Translations under genes and position numbers: made by a program
Shown here: positions 41,709 through 51,452 of the stretch, in pieces
How the letters are laid out: each line of letters opens with the position of its first letter
Position numbering within the stretch: position 1 is the first letter of the stretch
The notes under the pieces: model-generated
What the model was told of the DNA's origin: nothing
The model's input: only the letters and a program-made list of their open reading frames with translations
Databases searched by the model: none
From: an uncultured Lacinutrix sp.
Lineage (GTDB): Bacteria > Bacteroidota > Bacteroidia > Flavobacteriales > Flavobacteriaceae
Direction of reading: 5' to 3'
Length of the DNA: 60,577 bases
Assembly: GCF_947500325.1 (NCBI RefSeq)
Contig: NZ_CANMRQ010000022.1
Location: 1-60,577 of the forward strand

Positions 41709-42170
41709 ATGTTTAATACTACAGTTAAAAACTTGCTTAATGAAGCTTTAGGAGAAAGAGACGATTTGTTTTTAATCGATCTTACTATTGGAGGTAATAA
41801 TGCTATTAGTATTATAATTGATGGAGATAAAGGAGTTACGGTTGAAGATTGTATGTTTATTAGTAGGGCTATTGAACATAATTTAGATAGAGAAGAAGAA
41901 GACTTTTCTTTAGAAGTAGCATCAGCTGGAGCAGCTGCACTTTTAAAATTGCCAAGGCAATTTAAAAAGAACGTTGGTAGAACTTTAGAAGTAAAGACTG
42001 AGAATGAAACTATCGAAGCAAATTTAGTTCAAGCTAACGAAGAAAGTATAAATCTTGAATGGAAGGCAAGAGAACCAAAGCCTATTGGAAAAGGAAAGGT
42101 TACTGTTCAAAAACAAGCAACTATAGCTTACGACAATATTGTAGAAGCAAAAGTGATGATAAAATTTTAA
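41709..42170 (+). CDS. rimP: Ribosome maturation factor RimP
   Basis: A 153-residue protein needed for 30S subunit maturation. It has the N-terminal alpha/beta domain (LIDLTIGGNNAISIIIDGDK, then VTVEDCMFISRAIEHNLD) and the C-terminal SH3-like domain with EVASAGAAALLKLPRQFKKN; the usual Gly-Leu-Asp-Arg-Pro-Leu loop is altered to AGAAALLKLPRQ. Its place directly before nusA confirms the call. Operon rimP-nusA-infB starts here. Confidence 0.93.
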   Translation: MFNTTVKNLLNEALGERDDLFLIDLTIGGNNAISIIIDGDKGVTVEDCMFISRAIEHNLDREEEDFSLEVASAGAAALLKLPRQFKKNVGRTLEVKTENETIEANLVQANEESINLEWKAREPKPIGKGKVTVQKQATIAYDNIVEAKVMIKF

Positions 42171-42182
42171 TTCAATAGAGTT

Positions 42183-43415
42183 ATGGAAAATTTAGCCTTA
42201 ATTGATTCTTTTTCAGAATTTAAAGACGATAAATTAATCGATCGTGTAACGTTAATGGCGATACTAGAAGATGTCTTTAGAAGCGCATTGAAAAAGAAAT
42301 TTGGAGATGATGATAATTTCGATATAATTATAAATCCAGATAAAGGTGATTTAGAGATTTGGAGAAATAGAGTTGTAGTTGCAGATGGTGAAGTAGAAGA
42401 GCCAAATCAAGAAATTTCTTTAACTGCTGCTCGTAAAATAGAACCAGATTTTGAAGTTGGTGAAGATGTGTCTCAAGAAGTGAAGTTAATAGATTTAGGA
42501 CGTAGAGCTATTTTAGCATTACGCCAAAACTTAATTTCTAAAATTCATGAGCATGATAATACTAATATCTTTAAACAATTTAAAGAATTGGAAGGCGATT
42601 TGTATACTGCCGAAGTGCATCATATTCGTCACAGAGCAGTAATTTTATTAGATGATGAAGGTAACGAAATCATCTTACCAAAAGATAAACAAATACCTTC
42701 AGACTTTTTTAGAAAAGGAGATAATGTAAGAGGGATAATTGATAGTGTTGAATTAAAAGGGAATAAACCGGCAATTATTATGTCGCGTACTTCCCCTAAA
42801 TTTTTAGAAAAATTATTTGAATCTGAAATCCCAGAGGTTTTTGATGGTTTAATTACTATTAAAAATGTTGTAAGAATTCCAGGAGAGAAAGCAAAAGTAG
42901 CGGTAGATTCATATGACGATAGAATTGATCCGGTTGGAGCATGTGTAGGTATGAAAGGATCAAGAATTCATGGTATTGTACGTGAATTAGGAAACGAAAA
43001 TATTGATGTTATTAATTATACTAATAACTTACAATTATATATAACAAGGGCTTTAAGTCCAGCTCGTGTAACATCAATTAAAATTGATGAAGAAAATAAA
43101 AGAGCTGAAGCAATATTAAAACCTGAGGAAGTGAGTAAGGCGATTGGTCGTGGTGGTCACAACATTCGTTTGGCAGGCCAATTAACAGGTTATGAGATTG
43201 ATGTGTTTAGAGAAGGAGCAGAAGAAGATGTAGAGTTAAGAGAATTCTCTGATGAAATAGAAGAGTGGATTATTTCTGAATTTAGTAAAGCTGGATTAGA
43301 TACAGCTAAGAGTATTCTTGAACAAGATGTTGAAGATTTAGTGAAAAGAACAGACCTAGAAGAAGAAACAATTTTAGATGTTATAAGAATTCTTAAGGAA
43401 GAGTTCGAAGATTAA
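42183..43415 (+). CDS. nusA: Transcription termination/antitermination factor NusA
   Basis: 410 residues: the N-terminal RNA polymerase-binding domain (about 1-125), an S1 domain (about 130-200, with ELEGDLYTAEVHHI), then KH1 (GACVGMKGSRIHGIVRELGN) and KH2 (KAIGRGGHNIRLAGQLTGY). It ends after a short acidic helical tail (VKRTDLEEETILDVIRILKE). The C-terminal acidic repeats of E. coli NusA are absent, as is usual in Bacteroidota. It modulates pausing, termination and coupling. Confidence 0.96.
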   Translation: MENLALIDSFSEFKDDKLIDRVTLMAILEDVFRSALKKKFGDDDNFDIIINPDKGDLEIWRNRVVVADGEVEEPNQEISLTAARKIEPDFEVGEDVSQEVKLIDLGRRAILALRQNLISKIHEHDNTNIFKQFKELEGDLYTAEVHHIRHRAVILLDDEGNEIILPKDKQIPSDFFRKGDNVRGIIDSVELKGNKPAIIMSRTSPKFLEKLFESEIPEVFDGLITIKNVVRIPGEKAKVAVDSYDDRIDPVGACVGMKGSRIHGIVRELGNENIDVINYTNNLQLYITRALSPARVTSIKIDEENKRAEAILKPEEVSKAIGRGGHNIRLAGQLTGYEIDVFREGAEEDVELREFSDEIEEWIISEFSKAGLDTAKSILEQDVEDLVKRTDLEEETILDVIRILKEEFED

Positions 43416-43457
43416 CATATATTTGAAGAAGTAAATTAAAAGAGTAAGGCAACATTT

Positions 43458-46271
43458 ATGGCTGAAACGATTAGATTAAATAAAGTACTACGTGAGCTTA
43501 ACATCTCTCTAGATCGTGCTGTAGAATTTTTAGATTCTAAAGGTGTCGAAATAGAGAAGCGTCCGACTACGAAAATATCTGAGGAAACTTATAAGATTCT
43601 TTCAGATGAATTTGAGACAGATGCTAGTAAGAAAGTTAAGTCACAAGCTGTAAGTGAAGCTAAGCTTAAAGAGAAGGAAGATTTACGTATAAAACGTGAA
43701 AGAGAATTAGAAGCTAAGCAAAAAGTAGAAGAAGCTAAAGAAGCTGAGGCTAAAGCAAAAGTGGAAGTAGTTAAAGCTACTAAAACATTATCTGGGCCTA
43801 AGCAAGTAGGGAAAATTGACTTAGAAGGTGATAAGAAAGTAGCTAAGCAAGAAGAGCCTAAAGCAGAAGTCAAAACAGAGCCTAAAGCTAAAATAGCTTC
43901 TAAAGAAAAAGAAGAAAAGAAAGAGCCTTCTATAATAAAAGCTAAAGTTAAGGATATTCCAAAACTTAAGATTGTTAAAGAAGCCCCAAAAAAGCCTGAG
44001 GTAAAAGTAGAGCCTCCAAAAGCGACTAAAGAAAAGGTTAAAGAGGAAGCAGTTAAAGCAGAGCCAGCTAAAGAGGTTGATCCAGTTCCAGAAACTGTAG
44101 AAACTAAATATCAAAAACTTTCAGGACCTAAAATTGCAGGTGATAAAATTGATTTATCTCAATTTAACAAACCTAAAAAGAAAAAAGAAGAGCCTAAAGG
44201 CGGAGATGCTAATAAGAAAAAACGTCGTCGTATATCCAAGCCAGGAGATAATAAGCCAGGTTCAGGTGGAAATAACAGAGGCGGGAATAATAGAGGTGGA
44301 AACAATAGGTTTAAAGGTAATAATAAGCCAGGTCAAGGACGTCGTAATATTGTAAAAGAAGAGCCTAGTGAAGAAGATGTAAAGAAACAAGTAAGAGAAA
44401 CACTTGAAAAATTACAAGGAAAATCTAACAAAGGAAAAGGCGCTAAATATAGAAGAGATAAAAGAGATCAACACAGAGAACAAACTGAAATTGATCAACA
44501 AATTGAAGCTGCTGAAAGTAAAATTCTTAAAGTAACAGAGTTTGTTACAGCAAGTGAAGTTGCTACCATGATGGATGTTGGTGTAACTCAAATTATTTCG
44601 GCATGTATGTCTCTTGGTATGATGGTAACAATGAATCAGCGTTTAGATGCTGAAACATTATCTATTGTAGCAGAAGAGTTTGGTTATAAAGTAGAATTTG
44701 TAACTGCAGATATAGAAGAATCAATTGTAGAAGTTGAAGATAAACCAGAAGATTTAGTAGAGCGTGCGCCAATAGTAACAGTAATGGGACACGTAGATCA
44801 TGGTAAAACATCGCTTCTAGATTATATCCGTAAAGAAAATGTAATTGCAGGAGAATCAGGAGGTATTACCCAGCATATTGGAGCCTACGGCGTGCAATTA
44901 GATGGTGGGCAAAAAATAGCGTTTTTAGATACACCTGGTCACGAAGCCTTCACGGCCATGCGTGCACGTGGTGCTCAAGTAACAGATATAGCTATCATTG
45001 TTGCAGCAGCAGATGATGATATCATGCCACAAACTAAAGAGGCAATTTCACATGCGCAAGCTGCTGGTGTACCAATAGTTTTTGCTATTAACAAGATTGA
45101 TAAGCCAGATGCTAATCCAGAAAAAATTAAAGAAGGTTTAGCAAACATGAACTTATTGGTTGAAGATTGGGGTGGGAAAATTCAATCTCACGATATTTCA
45201 GCTAAAATAGGTACTGGCGTTAAAGAATTATTAGAAAAAGTATTACTTGAAGCGGAGTTATTAGAGCTTAAAGCAAATCCAAATAAAGCAGCAAGTGGAA
45301 CTGTAGTAGAAGCATTCTTAGATAAAGGACGTGGATATGTTTCTACTATATTAGTTCAAGCAGGAACATTGCGTATAGGTGATTATGTTTTAGCAGGTAA
45401 GAATAGTGGAAAAATAAAAGCCATGCACGATGAGCGTGGAAATGATATTAAGGAAGCTGGTCCATCTACACCAGTATCAATTTTAGGATTAGATGGTGCA
45501 CCGCAAGCAGGGGATAAATTTAATGTCTTTGCAGACGAGCGTGAAGCGAAGCAAATTGCAACTAAACGAGCGCAATTACAACGTGAGCAATCTGTAAGAA
45601 CACAACGTCATATTACTCTTGATGAGATTGGACGTCGTATTGCATTAGGTGATTTCCAAGAGCTTAATATTATTCTTAAAGGTGATGTGGATGGTTCTGT
45701 AGAAGCATTAACAGATTCTTTCCAAAAACTATCTACTGAAGAAATTCATGTTAATATTATCCATAAAGGTGTTGGGGCTATTACAGAAAGTGATGTATTG
45801 TTAGCAACAGCTTCAGATGCTATTATTATAGGATTTAATGTACGTCCAGTTGGAAATGCAAGACAAGTAGCAGATACAGAAGAAATCGATATCAGAACAT
45901 ACTCTATTATCTACGATGCTATTAATGATCTTAAAGATGCAATGGAAGGCATGTTGTCTCCAGAGCTTAAAGAAGAGATTACTGGTACTGCAGAGATTAG
46001 AGAAATGTTTAAAGTGTCTAAGGTAGGTACTATTGCTGGTTGTATGGTGATGAATGGAAAAATCTTTAGAAACTCTCAAATTCGTTTAATAAGAGATGGT
46101 GTTGTAGTGTATACAGGTGAATTAGCATCATTAAAACGATTTAAAGATGATGTTAAAGAAGTTGGTAAAGGATACGATTGTGGTATGCAAATTAAAAACT
46201 ACAATGATATCAAAGAAGGAGATGTCATTGAAGCGTTCCACCAAGTTGAAGTGAAAAAGAAGTTGAAATAA
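43458..46271 (+). CDS. infB: Translation initiation factor IF-2
   Basis: 937 residues. The N-terminal IF2_N module (about 1-60) is followed by a long Lys/Glu/Ala/Pro-rich linker (about 65-230) and an Arg/Gly/Asn-rich patch near 265-295 (repeats of GGNNR). A second IF2_N-like segment lies at about 355-420. The GTPase begins with G1 GHVDHGKT at 444-451, then DTPGHEAF (G3) and NKIDKPDAN (G4). Domains II and IV that bind initiator tRNA complete the protein. The low-complexity linker is expected to vary between species. Transcription ends at the palindrome 15 bases after the stop. Confidence 0.97.
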   Translation: MAETIRLNKVLRELNISLDRAVEFLDSKGVEIEKRPTTKISEETYKILSDEFETDASKKVKSQAVSEAKLKEKEDLRIKRERELEAKQKVEEAKEAEAKAKVEVVKATKTLSGPKQVGKIDLEGDKKVAKQEEPKAEVKTEPKAKIASKEKEEKKEPSIIKAKVKDIPKLKIVKEAPKKPEVKVEPPKATKEKVKEEAVKAEPAKEVDPVPETVETKYQKLSGPKIAGDKIDLSQFNKPKKKKEEPKGGDANKKKRRRISKPGDNKPGSGGNNRGGNNRGGNNRFKGNNKPGQGRRNIVKEEPSEEDVKKQVRETLEKLQGKSNKGKGAKYRRDKRDQHREQTEIDQQIEAAESKILKVTEFVTASEVATMMDVGVTQIISACMSLGMMVTMNQRLDAETLSIVAEEFGYKVEFVTADIEESIVEVEDKPEDLVERAPIVTVMGHVDHGKTSLLDYIRKENVIAGESGGITQHIGAYGVQLDGGQKIAFLDTPGHEAFTAMRARGAQVTDIAIIVAAADDDIMPQTKEAISHAQAAGVPIVFAINKIDKPDANPEKIKEGLANMNLLVEDWGGKIQSHDISAKIGTGVKELLEKVLLEAELLELKANPNKAASGTVVEAFLDKGRGYVSTILVQAGTLRIGDYVLAGKNSGKIKAMHDERGNDIKEAGPSTPVSILGLDGAPQAGDKFNVFADEREAKQIATKRAQLQREQSVRTQRHITLDEIGRRIALGDFQELNIILKGDVDGSVEALTDSFQKLSTEEIHVNIIHKGVGAITESDVLLATASDAIIIGFNVRPVGNARQVADTEEIDIRTYSIIYDAINDLKDAMEGMLSPELKEEITGTAEIREMFKVSKVGTIAGCMVMNGKIFRNSQIRLIRDGVVVYTGELASLKRFKDDVKEVGKGYDCGMQIKNYNDIKEGDVIEAFHQVEVKKKLK

Positions 46272-46285
46272 ATTTCTATTATATA

Positions 46286-46345
46286 GACTAAGATCACAAA
46301 TAAAAAAGCGACCAATTGGTCGCTTTTTTATTTGTGATCTTAGTC
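46286..46345. terminator. Perfect 60-bp palindrome acting as bidirectional terminator
   Basis: Bases 46286-46315 and 46316-46345 are perfect reverse complements: 30 bp, no mismatch and no spacer, centre AATT. The inner part (AAAAAAGCGACC/GGTCGCTTTTTT) is a standard terminator in both directions, and an extra 12-bp outer arm (GACTAAGATCAC) extends it. It separates infB (plus) from the converging SPOR gene (minus), 7 bases from its stop. Confidence 0.9.
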
Positions 46346-46352
46346 GTTAACT

Positions 46353-46754
46353 TTATTTTTTCTTGGTCTGATTTGGTTCAAAAATAAAAGCATGAGGGAA
46401 TTTTTTCTTTACTTCCATTAAAGCACGATCGGCTTGTAGGCGTGTTCTAAAATTACCAACATATATTTTGTAATTAGGTGTTTCATAAACTTTTTTTGAA
46501 GACCAAGAATTATAGGTTAAATCATATTTGTTTTTAGCATTTTCTGCACCAGTATTACTGCCAGAATAAATACTAATCTTATAGTTATTACTGTCTATTC
46601 CTTCAGCGTTAATTTGTTTTTTCAATTCTAATAGCGTCGGTATGTCGTCATCTTGGTATACGACAACGTTACCTTCTTGGGCATTAGATAATGTTGTAAT
46701 GCCTATAGTTAATGCTGCTGATAAACAGATGTTTTTAAAAGATGTTAATTTCAT
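46353..46754 (-). CDS. SPOR domain-containing exported protein
   Basis: 133 residues: a signal peptide (1-25, ending LSNAQ), then a short linker and a SPOR-type domain at about 55-128 (KISIYSGSNTGAENAKNKYD, then NYKIYVGNFRTRLQADRALM, then FPHAFIFEP). SPOR domains bind denuded glycan strands of peptidoglycan, often at the division site. The small size fits a periplasmic accessory. It has its own promoter (46774-46781). Confidence 0.88.
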   Translation of the reverse strand: MKLTSFKNICLSAALTIGITTLSNAQEGNVVVYQDDDIPTLLELKKQINAEGIDSNNYKISIYSGSNTGAENAKNKYDLTYNSWSSKKVYETPNYKIYVGNFRTRLQADRALMEVKKKFPHAFIFEPNQTKKK

Positions 46755-46773
46755 ATTTTAAATTTATTTGATA

Positions 46774-46781
46774 CAAATGTA
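46774..46781 (-). promoter_or_regulatory. Putative -7 element of the SPOR gene
   Basis: CAAATGTA on the plus strand reads TACATTTG on the minus strand, an exact TAnnTTTG box, 20 bases before the SPOR start. A TTTG (plus-strand CAAA, 46804-46807) lies 22 bases further upstream. Confidence 0.55.
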
Positions 46782-46878
46782 AAAGTAATAAACGAAAATG
46801 AATCAAATTTCTTATTTAGAATTCCTCTAAATTAGAAATTAAGACTTCTTTAAGATTTCTAAAATGGACTTTAAGTAT

Positions 46879-46886
46879 TACTTTTG
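46879..46886 (+). promoter_or_regulatory. Putative -7 element of the act-cox operon
   Basis: TACTTTTG is an exact TAnnTTTG box, 34 bases before the actA ATG. No -33 TTTG is at the expected distance, so an activator may be needed. Confidence 0.55.
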
Positions 46887-46920
46887 CCTAAGTTTTTAAA
46901 ACTGTATTTTTAAAGTATAG

Positions 46921-48255
46921 ATGAAAAAATCATACCAAAGTTTAGAAGTAAATTTAATCAACAATATGAAACAGGTGATTCACCGCAAATTAGGCGTTAC
47001 TATTCTTCATTTAAGCTTAATTTTTTTATTAGCGTTTTCTACTTCCCTTTCAGCTCAAGATGGCGATCCAGTTGCAGGTAAAGCATTATTTAATACAAAT
47101 TGTGCGTCTTGTCACAAATTAGATAAGAAAATGACTGGTCCAGCATTAAGGAATGTTGAGGCGCGATTAGCAGAAGATGAAGGTTTAGATAGAGAATGGT
47201 TGTATGCATGGATTAAGAATAGTGCAGGCATGGTTAAATCTGGTGATGCGTATGCAAACAAGATTTTTAAAGAGTACAATGGTACGGCAATGACAGCTTT
47301 TCCTCAATTATCTAATGCAGATATTGATAATATTTTAGCATATACTGCTGCAATAACTAAAAAGCAGGATGTTGTATTGCCTCCAACAGGAGGTGCATCT
47401 GGAGAAGGAGATGGGTCTTCAAACAATCTAATCTTAGGTGCGTTAGCATTATTGTTTGCGTTATTAGCAGGAGCGTTAGTGTTGGTTAATAAAACACTAC
47501 GTCGTTTTGCAGATGATAAAGGAGTGGCTTTGGCAGATAAGCAAAAAGGTCTTCCTATTTGGAAAGCATTTGTTCAAAACCAATTCTTAGTATTGGTGAC
47601 AACAATATTTTTATTGTTAGCTGCTGGTTATTTTGCTTACGGCTATTTTATGCAAGTTGGTGTTAATCAAGGGTACGAGCCAGTACAGGAAATTCATTTC
47701 TCGCATAGAATACATGCTGGAGATAATGGTGTAGATTGTAAATACTGTCACTCGTCTGCTAGAGTTAGTAAAACTTCAGGTATTCCTTCGTTAAATGTTT
47801 GTATGAACTGTCATAAATCAATTTATGAAGTAGCAGAAAGTACTGCAACAGCAGAATATTCTAAGGCGTTTTACGATGGAGAAATCAAGAAATTATATGC
47901 TGCTACAGGTTGGGATGATGCAAATCAAAAATATACAGGTGAAACAAAACCAGTAAAATGGACAAGAATTCACAACTTACCAGATTTTGCATATTTTAAT
48001 CACTCACAGCACGTAACTGTTGCAGGTGTAGAGTGTCAAACATGTCATGGTCCAGTTGAAGAAATGGAAATTGTATCTCAATTTGCTCCATTAACAATGG
48101 GTTGGTGTATTAACTGTCACCGTGAGACTAATGTAAAAGTGAAAGACAACGCTTATTATACTAAAATCCATGAGCAATTATCTAAGAAATATGGTGTTGA
48201 GCAATTAACAGCAGCTCAAATGGGTGGATTAGAATGTGGTAAATGTCACTACTAA
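46921..48255 (+). CDS. actA: Alternative complex III subunit A, multiheme cytochrome c (ActA)
   Basis: 444 residues. A signal peptide (region to LSAQ, about 46) precedes a monoheme cytochrome c domain with CASCH at 61-65, a membrane helix at about 168-188, a second at about 212-235, and then a pentaheme part with CKYCH (273), CMNCH (294), CQTCH (372), CINCH (396) and CGKCH (439). That makes six heme motifs. ActA passes electrons within ACIII, which oxidises menaquinol and reduces cytochrome c. A second ATG at residue 16 gives a more compact signal peptide and may be the true start. First gene of the act-cox operon. Confidence 0.9.
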   Translation: MKKSYQSLEVNLINNMKQVIHRKLGVTILHLSLIFLLAFSTSLSAQDGDPVAGKALFNTNCASCHKLDKKMTGPALRNVEARLAEDEGLDREWLYAWIKNSAGMVKSGDAYANKIFKEYNGTAMTAFPQLSNADIDNILAYTAAITKKQDVVLPPTGGASGEGDGSSNNLILGALALLFALLAGALVLVNKTLRRFADDKGVALADKQKGLPIWKAFVQNQFLVLVTTIFLLLAAGYFAYGYFMQVGVNQGYEPVQEIHFSHRIHAGDNGVDCKYCHSSARVSKTSGIPSLNVCMNCHKSIYEVAESTATAEYSKAFYDGEIKKLYAATGWDDANQKYTGETKPVKWTRIHNLPDFAYFNHSQHVTVAGVECQTCHGPVEEMEIVSQFAPLTMGWCINCHRETNVKVKDNAYYTKIHEQLSKKYGVEQLTAAQMGGLECGKCHY

Positions 48256-48306
48256 ATAAATAGTAGTTTTTAAAAAGTAAATTAAGAAGTAATTCAATTA
48301 TATAAT

Positions 48307-51300
48307 ATGTCATCAAACAAGAAATACTGGAAAAGTGTTGAGGAGCTAAAAGATAGCTCTATTGTTGAGACGCTAAAACAAAACGAATTTGTAAACGAAA
48401 TTCCAACAGATGAATTCTTAGGTGATAAGAATACATTGGAAGCATCGTCTACAACGCGTCGTGATTTCTTAAAGTATGTTGGTTTTAGTACTGCCGCTGC
48501 ATCGTTAGCTGCTTGCGAAGGACCAGTTATTAAATCAATTCCTTATGTAGTTCAACCAGATTCTATTGTTCCTGGTGTTGCAAATTATTATGCAACAACT
48601 ATAGCTAACGGTTTTGATTTTGCAAGTGTTTTAGTAAAAACTCGAGAAGGTCGTCCAATTAAAATTGATAACAATTCTTTAGCAACCACAGGTAGTGGAG
48701 CAAATGCTAGAGTTAATGCATCGGTTTTAGGATTGTATGATAGTACAAGAGTGCAAAAGCCTACTAAAGGTGAAAGCGCTATTTCTTGGGATCAGTTTTA
48801 TTCAGAAACTAAAGAGCAATTAAAAACGTATAGTGCGGCAGGAAAGCAAATAGTATTGTTAACGCAAACATATGCTAGTCCATCTACTTCAAAGTTAATT
48901 GCAGAATTTAAAGCAAAATATGCTAATGTAAATCATGTAGTATATGATGCCGTTTCAGAATCTACTGCATTAGATGCATATCAAGCAAAATATGGTGAAA
49001 GAGGTTTAGCTAATTATGATTTTTCTAAAGCGTCTACAATTGTAGCTTTTGGAGCCGACTTTTTAGGAGATTGGCAAGGTGGCGGATTTGACTCAGGTTA
49101 TTCTAAAGGGCGTGTTCCAACAAATGGAAAAATGTCTCGTCATATTCAATTCGAGTCTAACATGTCTTTAGCTGGTGCTAATGCAGATAAGCGTGTGCCA
49201 TTAAAGCCTAGTCAGCAAAAACTAGCTTTAGCTAAATTACATAGTTTAATAGTTGGAGGTTCTTTTTCTGGAAGCTTAGAAGCAAATGTAGAGAAAGCAA
49301 TTCAAGGAGCAGCTTCAGAATTAAGTAAAGCAGGTAGTAATGGAGTTGTTGTTACTGGACTTCAAGATGTTAATGCCCAAACTGTGGTTTTAGAGATTAA
49401 TGAAGCTCTAGGTAGTAAAGCTTTTGACTCTAGCACACCTATTAAAACAAGACAAGGTAGTGATAAGGCTGTTAATACTTTAATTGCTGATATGAAAGCA
49501 GGTAAAGTAAGTGCAGTTATAATGAGTGGAGTAAATCCATCATACACATTACCAAATGCTCCAGATTTTGATGAAGCATTGAAAAATGTTGAATTATCTG
49601 TTGCATTCTCAATGAAAGCAGATGAAACGGCTACTAAATCAAAATACATAGCTGCAGCACCTCATTATTTAGAATCTTGGGGAGATGTAGAACTTAAAAA
49701 AGGTCATTTTGGGTTAATTCAGCCTACAATTCGTCCTTTATTTGATACACAACAATTTCAAGACGCTTTATTAAAGTGGAATGAAAATGATATTTCATAT
49801 AGCGATTACATTAAAGTGGTATGGAATGAAAATATATTAAATGGTAATTCATTTAACCAAGCGTTACATGATGGTGCATTTGTTTCTAATGTAACTGTAG
49901 CATCAAATGATGAAGTAGAAGCTGAGGTTGTATCTTCTGAAGAAGAAGTTGAAACGCCTTCAGGAAATGCGGCAAGAGCTTTAGCAGCTGGTGCTAAATC
50001 AAATGGAATGGAGTTAACCTTGTATACTAAAATCGGAATGGGTGATGGTCAACAAGCTAACAACCCTTGGTTACAAGAATTCCCTGATCCTATTACTAGA
50101 ACATCTTGGGATAATTATTTAACAGTTTCTGCTGCAGATGCTAAACGTTTAGAATTAGTAAACGAGCATGATGCTACAGGAGCTTTAAATGGTAGTTATG
50201 CTAATATTACTGTAAACGGAACTAAAATTACAGTCCCAGTAATTATTCAACCAGGTCAGGCTACAGGTTCTGTAGGTTTATCTTTTGGTTATGGAAGAAC
50301 TGCTGGTTTAAAAGATGAAATGAAAACTGGTGTTAATGCATATGCATTATACCAAGGTTTTAATACAATACAAGATGTAACTGTTAAAAAAGCAACTGGT
50401 ATGCACGAGTTTGCTTGTGTACAGTTACAAAACACTTTAATGGGTCGTGGAGACATTATTAAAGAAACAACATTAGAGATCTTTAATACTAAAGATGCCA
50501 AAGAATGGAATGCAATGCCAATGGTATCTAAAGATCACGAAATGATTGAAGCAACGTCTCCAGAAGCAGATCTTTGGGATGAGTTTGATCGTTCTATTGG
50601 ACATCACTTTAACTTATCTATAGACTTAAATGCTTGTACTGGTTGTGGTGCTTGTGTTATTGCTTGTCATGCAGAGAATAACGTTCCTGTTGTAGGTAAA
50701 GAAGAGATTCGTCGTAGTCGTGATATGCACTGGTTACGTATTGATAGATACTATTCATCTGAAGATACTTTTGAGCAAGATGATGCTAAAAAAGAAGGCT
50801 TCTCTGGATTGTTTGGAGATAATGGATCTTTAGGAGGATTTGGAGAGTTAGAAGTAGCTGCAGATAATCCACAAGTTGCATTTCAGCCTGTAATGTGTCA
50901 ACACTGTAATCACGCACCATGTGAAACAGTTTGTCCAGTAGCAGCAACATCTCATGGTCGTCAAGGTCAAAATCACATGGCATATAACCGTTGTGTAGGT
51001 ACAAGATACTGTGCTAACAACTGTCCATATAAAGTACGTCGTTTCAACTGGTTCCAATATCCAGGAAATGATGAGTTTGATTACTACATGAATGATGATT
51101 TAGGACGTATGGTTCTTAATCCAGATGTAGTAGTGCGTTCTCGTGGTGTAATGGAAAAATGTTCTATGTGTATTCAAATGACACAAAAGACTATTCTTGA
51201 TGCAAAACGTGAAGGACGTGAGATTAAAGATGGTGAATTCAAAACAGCTTGTTCTGCAGCATGTAGTAGTGGAGCAATGGTATTTGGAGATATTAACGAT

Positions 51301-51417
51301 AAAGACAGTAAAGTTGCAAAACTTTTAGAAGACGATCGTATGTATCACTTATTAGAGAGTGTTGGTACTAAGCCTAATGTGCAGTACCATACTAAAGTGA
51401 GAAACACGAAAGCATAA
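48307..51417 (+). CDS. actB: Alternative complex III subunit B, molybdopterin-like/iron-sulfur protein (ActB)
   Basis: 1036 residues. A Tat-type signal lies unusually deep (RR at 51-52 in TTRRDFLKYVGF). Residues about 80-740 resemble the catalytic subunit of molybdopterin oxidoreductases, but in ACIII this domain holds no cofactor. About 765-1000 form a four-cluster ferredoxin-like part with CTGCGACVIACH (from C777), CQHCNHAPCETVCP, CVGTRYCANNCPYK and CSMCIQ/CSAACSSG. ActB lies on the periplasmic face and leads electrons from quinol to hemes. A Glu/Val-rich insertion near 535-560 looks like a flexible linker. Confidence 0.93.
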   Translation: MSSNKKYWKSVEELKDSSIVETLKQNEFVNEIPTDEFLGDKNTLEASSTTRRDFLKYVGFSTAAASLAACEGPVIKSIPYVVQPDSIVPGVANYYATTIANGFDFASVLVKTREGRPIKIDNNSLATTGSGANARVNASVLGLYDSTRVQKPTKGESAISWDQFYSETKEQLKTYSAAGKQIVLLTQTYASPSTSKLIAEFKAKYANVNHVVYDAVSESTALDAYQAKYGERGLANYDFSKASTIVAFGADFLGDWQGGGFDSGYSKGRVPTNGKMSRHIQFESNMSLAGANADKRVPLKPSQQKLALAKLHSLIVGGSFSGSLEANVEKAIQGAASELSKAGSNGVVVTGLQDVNAQTVVLEINEALGSKAFDSSTPIKTRQGSDKAVNTLIADMKAGKVSAVIMSGVNPSYTLPNAPDFDEALKNVELSVAFSMKADETATKSKYIAAAPHYLESWGDVELKKGHFGLIQPTIRPLFDTQQFQDALLKWNENDISYSDYIKVVWNENILNGNSFNQALHDGAFVSNVTVASNDEVEAEVVSSEEEVETPSGNAARALAAGAKSNGMELTLYTKIGMGDGQQANNPWLQEFPDPITRTSWDNYLTVSAADAKRLELVNEHDATGALNGSYANITVNGTKITVPVIIQPGQATGSVGLSFGYGRTAGLKDEMKTGVNAYALYQGFNTIQDVTVKKATGMHEFACVQLQNTLMGRGDIIKETTLEIFNTKDAKEWNAMPMVSKDHEMIEATSPEADLWDEFDRSIGHHFNLSIDLNACTGCGACVIACHAENNVPVVGKEEIRRSRDMHWLRIDRYYSSEDTFEQDDAKKEGFSGLFGDNGSLGGFGELEVAADNPQVAFQPVMCQHCNHAPCETVCPVAATSHGRQGQNHMAYNRCVGTRYCANNCPYKVRRFNWFQYPGNDEFDYYMNDDLGRMVLNPDVVVRSRGVMEKCSMCIQMTQKTILDAKREGREIKDGEFKTACSAACSSGAMVFGDINDKDSKVAKLLEDDRMYHLLESVGTKPNVQYHTKVRNTKA

Positions 51418-51452
51418 AAAATATTAATTAACGAACAATTATAAAAAGGATT

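Noticed and set aside
43589-44114. Minus-strand Ser/Leu- and Phe-rich frames opposite infB
   Set aside because: They mirror the Lys/Glu/Ala-rich linker of IF-2 and have no start signals or domain.
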